NCBI GenBank assembly: GCA_043803805.1
Contig: JAZDJP010000023.1
Span: 1-64,000 of the forward strand
DNA length: 64,000 bases
Source: JAZDJP01 sp043803805
GTDB taxonomy: Bacteria > Planctomycetota > JAZDJP01
Direction of reading: 5' to 3'
Of the stretch, positions 13,113 to 22,126 are shown in pieces (within the stretch, counting starts at the first letter, position 1; every line of letters begins with the position of its first letter). Under the pieces are notes generated by a model that did not search any database, was not told the DNA's origin, and was given only the letters and a program-made list of their open reading frames with translations. The position numbers and the translations under genes are program-made.

Positions 13113-14840
13113 TTATCCCACCACCACGGCATCGGGGGGATATTTGTAACTCACATCCTTCCGTGGACGCACCACGGTCATCATGAGCGCCAGGGGGCCG
13201 ACCCGTCCCGCAAACATGGCCGCGCACAGAATCAGCTTTCCCGCGACGCTCAACTGCGCCGTGATCCCCGTGGAAAGTCCCACCGTGCTCAACGCGGAAA
13301 TCACCTCAAAAAAAAGCCGCCGCAGCGGGATCTCCGGATCGGAAACCGCCAGCGCCAAAATACACACCGTGGCGGCAAACGCGTACATCATGGTGACGGC
13401 GATGGCGGCGCGGACGACACGATGCGGGATGGTCCGGCGGAACGCCTCCACCTGCTCCCGGCCGGAAAGAATGGACCTCACCGTCAATAAAAGCACGGCA
13501 AAGGTCACCGTCTTCACCCCGCCGCCGGTGGAGATCGGCGAGGCCCCGATCACCATGAGAATCAGCAGCAGGATCAGCGTGGCATCCCGGAGCTCCCCGA
13601 CGGGAATCGTGTGGAAACCGGCCGTCCGGGCCGTGACCGACTGGAACAGGGAGGAAAGCATGGAACCGGAAACCGTGCCCCCCTGCAGGACATTGGTCAT
13701 CTCCAGCGCCAGGAATCCCACGGTGCCGACCACCAGAAGGATGCCGGTCATGAGAAGCGCCAGCCGGGTGTGCACGCCAAGCCGGAAGATCCGGCGACCC
13801 GTGGGAAACCAGGAGAAAAACCGGGAACCCCAAGGAGGAACGACCCGAAGCGAACCAACTTCGTGAATCACGGTGAATCCAATCCCCCCCGTTATCACGA
13901 GAACCGTGATCGTCAGGAGAACCCCAGCATTTCCCGAAAACGGCGTCAGGTTGTCGCGGGAAAGCGAAAACCCCGCATTGCAAAAAGCGGACACGGCATG
14001 AAAGACACTCCATTTCAACCGGGCGAACGAAGACCAGGAGGCCTCCGGCCAGAACCGATACAGGAACACCGCCCCCGCCAGTTCCATGACCGCCGTCGTC
14101 ACGAGAATGGATAAAATCACCCGCTTCACATCCACCGCCAGGCGGGCGTTGATGATGTCCCGCATGGCCACAACTTGCGGGATCGGCATTTTTTTCCAGA
14201 AGAAGAGATTCATGATCATGGCGAACGTCAGGATGCCCAACCCGCCGATCTGGATGAGCGACAGGATGATCATCTGCCCCAGCGTGGAGAAATCGGCCCC
14301 CGTGTCACGGACCGTGAGCCCCGTGACGCAGACGGCGCTCGTCGCCGTGAAAAAGGCCTCCAGCGGATGAATCGGGTTCCGGGGGTCGGCGCTGACCCGG
14401 GGGAGCAGAAGCAGAAGAAATCCGGCAAGCACAAGAATGCCGAAACTCAACGCCAACACGGTCGCCGGGCGCATCTCGCGTCTGAGAAACCCCTCGACGA
14501 CCCGCGCAAAACGGAGAATCAGCGAAAACAGGAGAAAAAGTTGAGGCGGGATGACCGTCGCCACAACGAGAATCGAAAGTCCCCAGGCGCACCAGTCCCG
14601 CCGGAGCTGGTCCCATCGGGCGAAGGCGAAAAGCAACATCAGCAACGTCTCGACGATAAAGCAGAAAACCAGCCCGGCGTTGAGATATTCCAACTGCGGC
14701 GCGACCCAGGGCGGGAGGCGAAATCCATACTCCAAGACAAGCGAAATGACCGCCAGGAACCCAACCAGCTGCATGAAGTTTCGGAAAGGCCGGACCGGGC
14801 TTTCCCGGGGAAGCGTCAGACGTTTCAGAATAATATTCAT
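13113..14840 (-). CDS. trkH: K+ transporter TrkH/KtrB family
   Basis: 575-residue potassium channel-like transporter of the inner membrane. The four pore loops are recognisable: TATSAVCVTGLT, HAVSAFCNAGFSL, QSVTARTAGFHT and VISALSTVGLSTG, each with the single selectivity-filter Gly. Before the first repeat there is an extra ~120-residue hydrophobic region with about four helices, making the protein longer than KtrB (~450). The gene sits between GH130 (51-bp gap) and trkA (26-bp gap) at the end of the operon. Together with TrkA it should import K+, the first response to hyperosmotic shock. Confidence 0.92.
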   Translation of the reverse strand: MNIILKRLTLPRESPVRPFRNFMQLVGFLAVISLVLEYGFRLPPWVAPQLEYLNAGLVFCFIVETLLMLLFAFARWDQLRRDWCAWGLSILVVATVIPPQLFLLFSLILRFARVVEGFLRREMRPATVLALSFGILVLAGFLLLLLPRVSADPRNPIHPLEAFFTATSAVCVTGLTVRDTGADFSTLGQMIILSLIQIGGLGILTFAMIMNLFFWKKMPIPQVVAMRDIINARLAVDVKRVILSILVTTAVMELAGAVFLYRFWPEASWSSFARLKWSVFHAVSAFCNAGFSLSRDNLTPFSGNAGVLLTITVLVITGGIGFTVIHEVGSLRVVPPWGSRFFSWFPTGRRIFRLGVHTRLALLMTGILLVVGTVGFLALEMTNVLQGGTVSGSMLSSLFQSVTARTAGFHTIPVGELRDATLILLLILMVIGASPISTGGGVKTVTFAVLLLTVRSILSGREQVEAFRRTIPHRVVRAAIAVTMMYAFAATVCILALAVSDPEIPLRRLFFEVISALSTVGLSTGITAQLSVAGKLILCAAMFAGRVGPLALMMTVVRPRKDVSYKYPPDAVVVG

Positions 14841-14891
14841 GGTGGACTCGTCAGGAGAAACGGTTCGGACGGCTGGCCGACCCGCCCGAAA

Positions 14892-15833
14892 CTATTCACT
14901 TTTTTTCAACCAATCCAACAACGCGCGGATGCTGGCCGTCGCCAATCCAATGCAGGTATCCGCGCAACCATAATACAGGCGAAGGGTGTCGCCATCCGCC
15001 CCGATGGTGAACCCGCAGGGGAATACGACATTTCCAACATCTCCGAACCGCTCGTAGGGCTCCTCCGGTCCGAAAACCCAATCGTTGCCCCGCCGCAGGC
15101 AACGCTCCGGAGTTTCAAGATCAAAAAGCGCCATCCCCAGACGGTAAATGCACCCCGCCGCCGTGTGCCGGACGCCATGGTACAGGATCAGCCAGCCCTC
15201 GGGCGTCTCGATCGGCGGTGGGGAAAGACCGATCTTGTTGGCATCCCACCATCCGCCCTGTCGGGCTTCCAAAATCAGTTTGTGGCTCCCCCAGTGACGC
15301 AGGTCCGGCGAGTAGGAAATCCAGATGTGGGCGCCGCGCCAGACGGACACCGGACGATGAAGCATCGCCCAACAATCCCCGACACGCCGCGGAAGGAGCG
15401 CGGCATCCTTGTCCTCGGGGGGCATCACGACCCCCAATCGCTCAAACCGGTGGAAATCGGGTGTCAGCGCCAAGGCCACTCCCGGCCCGCCGGGAGAGTA
15501 CGCGGTATAGGCAATGGCATATTGTTTCAGGTCATTGACATACGTGATGCGCGGATCCTCAAGTCCCCACAACTCTTCGGGATGACCGAGATCGGGCGTC
15601 AATGTCGGTTCGGAATCAATCCTCCAGTGATCCAGCCCGTTGGGGGATCGCGCCACGCACAGATGCGAATGCCCCCGCCGGTCCTCCACGCGGCAAAGAA
15701 GCAACGTGGCGCCGTCCGGCAGGAGCGTCGCGGCGGGATTGAACACGGAGTGGACGGGATACGGCCACATCTCCGCCGTCAGAATCGGATTCTGAGGATG
15801 CCGGCGAAAAAGAAGGGATGGGGACCGGCTCAT
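14892..15833 (-). CDS. GH130 family glycoside phosphorylase-like protein
   Basis: 313 residues of a five-bladed beta-propeller glycosidase/phosphorylase. Typical GH130 signatures: NPILTAEMWP at the start, VFNPAATLLPDGATLLLCRVEDRRGHSHLCVARS, EELWGLEDPRITYV (with the candidate catalytic Asp) and WWDANKIGLSPPPIETPEGWLILYHGV. GH130 enzymes act on beta-mannosides by phosphorolysis or hydrolysis; the substrate here cannot be read. The start codon overlaps the stop of the GT4 gene by four bases, and GT4-GH130 pairing suggests synthesis and turnover of one mannoside, perhaps a compatible solute or reserve glycan; this is inference. Confidence 0.85.
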   Translation of the reverse strand: MSRSPSLLFRRHPQNPILTAEMWPYPVHSVFNPAATLLPDGATLLLCRVEDRRGHSHLCVARSPNGLDHWRIDSEPTLTPDLGHPEELWGLEDPRITYVNDLKQYAIAYTAYSPGGPGVALALTPDFHRFERLGVVMPPEDKDAALLPRRVGDCWAMLHRPVSVWRGAHIWISYSPDLRHWGSHKLILEARQGGWWDANKIGLSPPPIETPEGWLILYHGVRHTAAGCIYRLGMALFDLETPERCLRRGNDWVFGPEEPYERFGDVGNVVFPCGFTIGADGDTLRLYYGCADTCIGLATASIRALLDWLKKSE

Positions 15834-18112
15834 TTTTCACCTCCGGATGGAATGACCTCCTGGGCCAACCGCATCTCCAACAATGACAGCAGAAACGCCA
15901 ACGTGGATTCGGCGCCCTCGTTTTGATTGAGGCGGTCGGGATGCAATCCATCGCGGCAACCGCCCGTCGTGGAATCGTAGACCGGCAGCCGGAGATCATT
16001 CCGTCCCAAAAACCATTCAAAGACGCGCATCGCCTCCTTGGCCCACTGCGATTTTCCCGTCAGGCGTTGCGCCTCCATGCAAGCGGAAAGGGTGGCGTGC
16101 GCCTCCACCGGTTGCTGATCGAAACGGGCGCGTTCCCCCCCTTTTCGGTAGAAACCGTTCGAACCGATGGGAACAAAATGCCCCCCCTCCGCCCTCTGAA
16201 CTTTCATCAGCCACTCAAGGGAAGAAAGCCCTGTTTGGACCATGTCCGACTGGGACATCCCCTGCCCACTGAGAAACAGGGCATGCGGCAATTTGGCATT
16301 GCAATAGGCCAGGGAATCCTCGAACCAGAGCCAGTCAGGGGAACTATTGGCACGATACAGCCGCAGGAGATTTGACGAAAGCGCCTCCCGCGCGTTCTGG
16401 ACCGTCTTGTCCCCGCTGAATTGCTTCAGGTATTCATGAATCCCGATCAAGGTGAACGCCCACGCCCGGGGGCTCGAAAACGTCAGCGTTGCCGGCAACC
16501 CCTGGGTGAACAACCGGCTGGCCGGATCGCGGAGTTGCGCATCCGCGGACCGCCCGGCGACCGTTCCCAATCCCCAAAGGGCTCGTCCATGCCCATCCTC
16601 GGTACCCCCGTCAAGCCAATGCCGCTCGTAGGACATGAAATTCCTGAACCGCCCCGTCTCCGGATGAAAGGCATGCCAGAGAAACGCCATGTACCGCGAC
16701 GCGAGTTCGCGCGTCCGGGGAAACGGGTCCTCCTCGATGGATTCGAGCAGAATGGTCAGAATGAGGGCGCGGGCGTTATCATCCGTCGCATACCCATGGG
16801 AATAATTAGGAACGATGTAGATGGCATGCTGAAGGATGCCCGTGTGGTCGGTCATGCGCCGGAGATGATCGAGGTTGAGCGGAGGAAGCTCCCGCGGCCG
16901 CTTGTCGAGCGTCTTGACAGCGGATGCCGCCCGCGGGCGGCGGGCGCGTTCCCCCCGGGCCTTCCGGAAACTGTCGATATACCCGTGAGACACCTTCGAC
17001 CAGATCATTTCACGTCCAAACAGATAGGCGCGTTTCCGCATGGCGTGGCGTTCCGCCTCATTCTCCAACAGATCCTTCACCGCGGCGGCGACCGCGGCGG
17101 AATCCCGGAACGGCACCAGCCGCCCCCGTCCTTCCTGGAGAATTTCCTCCGCGTACCAGTACGGCGCGGAAACCACCGCCTTGCCGGCCCCCACCGTGTA
17201 GGCCAGCGTCCCCGACACCATCTGCGCCGGGTTGAGATAGGGCGTGATGTAAATGTCGGCCATGCCGATGAATTCGACCAGTTCCTCCAAGCTCACGAAC
17301 CGGTTGTGAAAGATGACGTTCCGGTTCACCCCGAGATCCTCGGCCCGCTGCTCCAACGACAACCGGTAGGCCTCCCCCTCGCGACGCTTCACGTGGGGAT
17401 GGGTGGCGCCAAGGATGATATATACCACCTGGGGATGCGACTTCAAGATCTCCGGCAGGGCATCTATCACCACCTCGATCCCCTTGTTGGGCGAGAGCAG
17501 TCCGAAGGTCAGAAGAACCATTTTCCCCTCGACGCCGAGATGATCCTTGTAGAAATTTGGATCCACGAACGGCAGGTCGGGAATCCCGTGCGGGATGAAA
17601 TCGATTTTATCCTCGGGGACGCCGTAGATGTTTCGCAGGAAATCCGCCCCCGTCCGGGCCATGGTGACCACCCGGTCGGAAAGCTGCGCCAGTTCCTTCA
17701 TCACCCGGTGCTGGTGGGGGTCGGGTTCCCGGAGAATGGTGTGAAGCGTGGTCACCACCGGCATCCTCAATTCCCGCAGCAGCGTCAGGATGTGACTGCC
17801 GGCCATCCCGCCGTAGATGCCGTACTCGTGCTGAAGGCACACCAGATCCACGTTGTTGATGTTGAGAAAATCGGCGGCGCTTCGATAGGAAGCCAGTTCG
17901 TTTTCCGCGATCTCGAACCGGGCGCGCGGGGGGTATGCATATCCCGTCTCGGTATCGTTCACCGGAAGCGTGAAACAATGGATGTCGGGGAATCCGCCGG
18001 CGATCGCCTCGCACAAGTCATACGTGAACGTGCCGATGCCGCACAAACGAGGGGGATATGTGCCGATGACGGCGACACGCTTCAGTTGATCTCCAATCGC
18101 GGGCTGCGTCAT
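15830..18112 (-). CDS. GT4 glycosyltransferase with C-terminal (alpha/alpha)6-like domain
   Basis: 760 residues. Residues ~10-385 are a GT-B GT4 enzyme: VAVIGTYPPRLCGIGTFTYDL at the start, VCLQHEYGIYGG, LLTFGLLSPNKGIEVVIDAL, and the donor-site region ending in SGTLAYTVGAGKAVVS. Residues ~420-755 are helical with TDDNARAL, YERHWLDGGTEDGHGRALWGLG and SSPRAWAFTLIGIHEYL, resembling (alpha/alpha)6 glycosidase-like domains. The start at 18112 has AGGAGG seven bases upstream; a longer frame to 18154 would lack this. The start overlaps the MscS stop by four bases and the gene overlaps GH130 by four bases, so the three are translationally coupled. Acceptor and product are unknown. Confidence 0.85.
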   Translation of the reverse strand: MTQPAIGDQLKRVAVIGTYPPRLCGIGTFTYDLCEAIAGGFPDIHCFTLPVNDTETGYAYPPRARFEIAENELASYRSAADFLNINNVDLVCLQHEYGIYGGMAGSHILTLLRELRMPVVTTLHTILREPDPHQHRVMKELAQLSDRVVTMARTGADFLRNIYGVPEDKIDFIPHGIPDLPFVDPNFYKDHLGVEGKMVLLTFGLLSPNKGIEVVIDALPEILKSHPQVVYIILGATHPHVKRREGEAYRLSLEQRAEDLGVNRNVIFHNRFVSLEELVEFIGMADIYITPYLNPAQMVSGTLAYTVGAGKAVVSAPYWYAEEILQEGRGRLVPFRDSAAVAAAVKDLLENEAERHAMRKRAYLFGREMIWSKVSHGYIDSFRKARGERARRPRAASAVKTLDKRPRELPPLNLDHLRRMTDHTGILQHAIYIVPNYSHGYATDDNARALILTILLESIEEDPFPRTRELASRYMAFLWHAFHPETGRFRNFMSYERHWLDGGTEDGHGRALWGLGTVAGRSADAQLRDPASRLFTQGLPATLTFSSPRAWAFTLIGIHEYLKQFSGDKTVQNAREALSSNLLRLYRANSSPDWLWFEDSLAYCNAKLPHALFLSGQGMSQSDMVQTGLSSLEWLMKVQRAEGGHFVPIGSNGFYRKGGERARFDQQPVEAHATLSACMEAQRLTGKSQWAKEAMRVFEWFLGRNDLRLPVYDSTTGGCRDGLHPDRLNQNEGAESTLAFLLSLLEMRLAQEVIPSGGEK

Positions 18113-19299
18113 GACAACCTCCTCTCGCGGGAAGGCGCTCCGGCGACCGGACACTGAGGACGAACGGATTCATCCTCCGCGCCTCCCTCCGGTTTCCCGA
18201 CCGCACCCGCTGGGAAAACTCCCCCGCTCCGAATGTGGATGTCCCGTTGCGGGAACGGGATCTCGATTCCCTCCTTCTCAAAGCGCTCCTTGATTGCCAT
18301 GTTGACGGCATCCAGGATGCGCATGCGGTCGCGATAGTCGGCGATCCAGAAAACCACCAGCAGGTTGAGCGAACTCTCCGCGAATTCGGTGAAAAATACG
18401 GACGGCGGCGGGTCCCGGAGGATGTCGGGATGATCCCCCAGCACCCCGCCGATGACCGCCTTCACCCGTTTCACATCCGACCCGTACGCCACCCCGATGG
18501 TCTGGCGGATTTTTACCCGGGAATCGGGATAACTGTGATTCGCGACGGATGTTTTGGATATTTCCGAATTGGGGATGATGAGCAGGGTGTTGTCGAACGA
18601 CAGAATCTTCGTGGAACGCAACCCCACCTCGAAGACATCCCCCATGCGCCCATCCGCCATTTCAATGCGATCCCCCACCCGGAAGGGACGGTCCACGAGA
18701 ATCGTAAACCCGGAGATCATGTTGGAGATGGTATCCTGGGAGGCCAGGGCGACCGCCAGGGAGACAATTCCCGCCGCCCCCAACAGGGCCGTGATCTGGA
18801 CATTGTAATGCCCCAGGACGACCGTCACCGCGATGAAATAGATCGCCACCATGGCCACCCGCCGCAGAACGGGAAGCAGTTGATCGTCCAGATTGGTTTT
18901 CGTCTTTGTGGCGATATCCATCACGTACCAATCACAAAGTGTCCGGACCATGGCGTAGACAAGGGTGGTAATCGCCAGCACCGCCAGGATATACAATCCC
19001 TCCGCCACCAGATCCGAGATGAACAGGTTTTCGAAGGGGGGACCGCGCCGCAAATGCGCGAAAATGAGGTTCATGCCACCGACAAGCATCAGGAAGAAAA
19101 CCGGCCGTTCCGTGTACTCGACGAGAAGCCGATCCAGATTGGTTTTGGTCCGGGTGGTAAAGGGATGCAGGATGCGCCGCCAGAAGCGCCGGACAAGCAG
19201 GGCCCCGATGAACAGGCCGGCCAGCAACAGCAGGGAAACCGTCACGCGCCCCCACGTATCGTGGCTCATCACTCCGTACAATGCACGCATACGATCCAT
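18109..19299 (-). CDS. MscS-family mechanosensitive channel
   Basis: 396 residues. Four to five hydrophobic segments precede the pore helix, whose Gly/Ala pattern GAAGIVSLAVALASQDTISNMISGF is typical of MscS TM3, followed by the beta domain ILVDRPFRVGDRIEMADGRMGDVFEVGLRSTKI and the C-terminal alpha/beta cage. It releases solutes on sudden drop in osmolarity. The ATG at 19299 is chosen; a TTG at 19314 overlapping the asnB stop would add five residues. With TrkAH and the antiporter in the same operon, a role in turgor control is well supported by context. Confidence 0.92.
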   Translation of the reverse strand: MDRMRALYGVMSHDTWGRVTVSLLLLAGLFIGALLVRRFWRRILHPFTTRTKTNLDRLLVEYTERPVFFLMLVGGMNLIFAHLRRGPPFENLFISDLVAEGLYILAVLAITTLVYAMVRTLCDWYVMDIATKTKTNLDDQLLPVLRRVAMVAIYFIAVTVVLGHYNVQITALLGAAGIVSLAVALASQDTISNMISGFTILVDRPFRVGDRIEMADGRMGDVFEVGLRSTKILSFDNTLLIIPNSEISKTSVANHSYPDSRVKIRQTIGVAYGSDVKRVKAVIGGVLGDHPDILRDPPPSVFFTEFAESSLNLLVVFWIADYRDRMRILDAVNMAIKERFEKEGIEIPFPQRDIHIRSGGVFPAGAVGKPEGGAEDESVRPQCPVAGAPSRERRLS

Positions 19300-19310
19300 T
19301 TTCCCGTTCC

Positions 19311-20825
19311 TCAAACCGATGGATTGACCGAATCCCCCTTCCGCTCATAGCTGGCGGTCCGCCCCATCAACCTCACGTACTGGGCGTGGGGAAAATGCTC
19401 CCGAAAAATGCGGTAATACATCAATTCCTCCCGGGAACGCAACATTGTCCCGTCGGGAAGCCGGCGCTCCCGCCGGAACGTTTTCTCGTCGACCGTCTCG
19501 TCCGCGAGGTATTCCAGAAGATGCATGGATCCCGCGCCCTCCGAAAATTTCTGCTTGGTCCGCCAGAGGACCTCCGGCGGCAACATCCCATCGAAGGCCT
19601 TCCGCAGAAGCCATTTCTCCGGCCGTTCGGAGGTGACCCGCTTCAACGAAGGGGAAATCCCCAACCCCAGCCGGATCATGGCCTTGTCCAGAAACGGGAC
19701 CCGCCCCTCCACCCCGTGCACCATCGTGGCCCGGTCGGCCCGCTGGAGATTCGTGTGATGCAGGGCGAACGTGATCGCTGAAAGTTCGCGGCCGAGAGCC
19801 TCGTCGCCGGGAATCCGCTTGAGATAATCATAGCCGCTGAAAAGCTCGTCGGCCCCTTCCCCGGTCTGGATGACCTTGATGTCGTGCCGCCGGGCGAGTT
19901 CCGCGACGAAGAAACACGGGATCGCGCTCCTCACCAGGGGGGCGTCAAACGATTCCAGATGCCGGATCACCCGCACCAGCGCGCCGCGGACCTCCTCCGC
20001 GGTGTAGACGCGTTCGTGATGGTCCGTACCCAACGCCTTGGCAACCTGCCGAGCGAACGGCAGGTCCGGGGCACCCGCCATCCCGACCGAGAACGTGGAG
20101 AGGCGCTTCACATGAGGCCTTGCCAGCGCGGCCACGAGACTCGAATCGAGTCCCCCGCTCAGAAAAACCCCGACGGGAACATCGGCGACAAGCCGTTTTC
20201 GAACCGCCTGTTCAAGGGTGTCGCGGATTTCCTTCAGCAACGACGGGATGTCGTTCGACGGCCGCGGCGCGATCTCCCACGCCTCGTACGTCTGCAATCC
20301 GCCCTCCGGCGTGAAATAATGCCCCGGCGGAAACACCTCGATGGTCTCGCAGGATAATAGCGCCTTGATTTCGGAAGCGAAATAACGCGTCCCGCCCCGC
20401 TTGCCCAGGTAGAGCGGCTTGATGCCGATGGGGTCCCGCGCCAGGAACAAACCGCCCCGATCCCAGATGGCGAAGGCGAACATCCCGTCCAGTTCCCGAA
20501 CGCATGCCGGCCCGAGGTCCTCATACAGATGAAGAATGACTTCGGTGTCGCTGGCGGTGCGAAAGCGGTGATGCCCCAGCCGCTTGCGCAACTCCCGGTA
20601 ATTGTAAATCTCACCGTTGAAGACGATGCACCGGTCGCCCGTTTCATTGAAAATGGGTTGGCTGCCGCCGGCGACATCAATGATGGACAGCCGGACATGC
20701 CCCAGTGAACAATCCCCGTCATGGAAAATCCCGGTGCCGTCGGGACCGCGATGACGCAGGGCGCGGAGCATCCCGACGATTTCCCGGCGTTCATGATTTC
20801 CGATGATCCCCGCGATGCCGCACAT
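19311..20825 (-). CDS. asnB: Glutamine-hydrolysing asparagine synthetase
   Basis: 504 residues with an N-terminal class II glutaminase domain (Met-Cys2-GIAGI, catalytic Cys2; RHRGPDG; FNGEIYNYREL) and a C-terminal synthetase with the pyrophosphatase loop SGGLDSSLVAAL (~240) and TGEGADELFSGYDYL. It is about 50 residues shorter than E. coli AsnB. Family relatives also make amidated osmolytes (for example N-acetylglutaminylglutamine amide synthesis), so in this operon the product may be an amide solute and not plain asparagine; the sequence does not decide. It lies 29 bp after the antiporter gene and just before mscS. Confidence 0.88.
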   Translation of the reverse strand: MCGIAGIIGNHERREIVGMLRALRHRGPDGTGIFHDGDCSLGHVRLSIIDVAGGSQPIFNETGDRCIVFNGEIYNYRELRKRLGHHRFRTASDTEVILHLYEDLGPACVRELDGMFAFAIWDRGGLFLARDPIGIKPLYLGKRGGTRYFASEIKALLSCETIEVFPPGHYFTPEGGLQTYEAWEIAPRPSNDIPSLLKEIRDTLEQAVRKRLVADVPVGVFLSGGLDSSLVAALARPHVKRLSTFSVGMAGAPDLPFARQVAKALGTDHHERVYTAEEVRGALVRVIRHLESFDAPLVRSAIPCFFVAELARRHDIKVIQTGEGADELFSGYDYLKRIPGDEALGRELSAITFALHHTNLQRADRATMVHGVEGRVPFLDKAMIRLGLGISPSLKRVTSERPEKWLLRKAFDGMLPPEVLWRTKQKFSEGAGSMHLLEYLADETVDEKTFRRERRLPDGTMLRSREELMYYRIFREHFPHAQYVRLMGRTASYERKGDSVNPSV

Positions 20826-20854
20826 CCCCGCACCTCACATGTTACCCGAAATGC

Positions 20855-22126
20855 TCATCCTTGGCTTGCCGACTTACCCCTCCCGGACGCCATGCGCCAG
20901 TTCAGCAGAGGGGGCGTGATGAGCGTCGTGGCAATGACCATGATCACGGCCGCTGAAAAAATCTCCGGGGATACCACGGGCCGTCCTTCCAGAATGAGCG
21001 TCGCGCCGATCCCGGCAAAAATGAGCCCGACTTCCCCCCGCGGGATCATGCCGAATCCCACGAGCCAGCGATCCAACCCCTTCTCCCAGATCACCAATGA
21101 ACAGGCCTGCTTTCCGAGGATGGCCACTGCGGACAGGACCGCCGCGAACCCCAGCATGGGAAGGTTGGCAAAGACGCGCAAGTCCACGCGAAGCCCCATC
21201 AGCACAAAAAAGACCGGCACCAGCAGGGCGATGATCGGCTGAAGCACATGATGAAGATCCAGTTCCTCCCGGCCGGCCAGGTCCCGGTAATGCACTTTCT
21301 CCAGGATCAACCCCGCCGTGAAAGCCCCGACGATGGGCGCCAACCCGACCTTCTGGGCAAGGTACGACAACACGAAACAAAAGGCGAGGCTGGTGGTGAG
21401 CAACACCCCCTTGCTTCGGAGGCGGGTGGCCAGGGCGAAGATCCGCGGGGAGATCCATCCGCCCAGGAGCACCGCGGCGCCGAGAAAAAGCACCGCCTTC
21501 CCGATGATGGCCAGAATCATTCCGATCGTCATGGACGTACCGGATGTCGCCGCGGCGATCATCCCCGCCACGGTCGCCAGGACCACCAGCCCCAGGACAT
21601 CGTCAATCACGGCGGCGCCGAGAATGATCCGGGACTCCCGCCGTTGCAACCCGCCCAGATCCTTGAGGACGCGAGCGGTAATGCCGACGCTGGTGGCGCA
21701 GAGAATCGTTCCCACGAACAAACGGGAGTAAAAAGACTCAGCCGGATAAAAGAATGTCGAAACTCCGAATCCCAACAGCGACGGAACCACCACCCCGACG
21801 ACGGCGACGACAAGCGAAGGCAATCCGACCCCCATCATCTCACTCACGCTGGACTCCAGCCCGACCTCGAATAACAGCAAAACCACCCCGATTTCCGCCA
21901 GGATGACGAATGTGGCCTCGTGACGAAGGAAGTCAAACGTCTGCAGTCCCGCCAGATGCAGATTTCCAAAAACAATGCCGATGACGAGTTCCCCAAGAAC
22001 GGGCGGCTGGCCGAACCGCTCGAATATCTCCCCTCCGAGTTTCGCCGCGATGAGAATCACCGCCAGCCCGATCAGAATTTGCGGGACGACCTCCGCATTT
22101 CCCTCCGCCATGGCCAGGAGCATCAT
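20855..22126 (-). CDS. CPA2-family Na+(K+)/H+ antiporter
   Basis: 423 residues, about 12-13 hydrophobic segments, only the transport domain with no C-terminal RCK domain. Family signatures: GQPPVLGELVIGIVFG at ~40, a TM with TSVGITARVLKDLG, and the ion-binding VIDDVLGLVVL Asp-Asp pair at ~170, which is usual for electrogenic antiporters. The start overlaps the stop of the mutase-like gene by four bases (ATGA). It should exchange cytoplasmic Na+ or K+ for protons; ion specificity cannot be read. Confidence 0.9.
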   Translation of the reverse strand: MMLLAMAEGNAEVVPQILIGLAVILIAAKLGGEIFERFGQPPVLGELVIGIVFGNLHLAGLQTFDFLRHEATFVILAEIGVVLLLFEVGLESSVSEMMGVGLPSLVVAVVGVVVPSLLGFGVSTFFYPAESFYSRLFVGTILCATSVGITARVLKDLGGLQRRESRIILGAAVIDDVLGLVVLATVAGMIAAATSGTSMTIGMILAIIGKAVLFLGAAVLLGGWISPRIFALATRLRSKGVLLTTSLAFCFVLSYLAQKVGLAPIVGAFTAGLILEKVHYRDLAGREELDLHHVLQPIIALLVPVFFVLMGLRVDLRVFANLPMLGFAAVLSAVAILGKQACSLVIWEKGLDRWLVGFGMIPRGEVGLIFAGIGATLILEGRPVVSPEIFSAAVIMVIATTLITPPLLNWRMASGRGKSASQG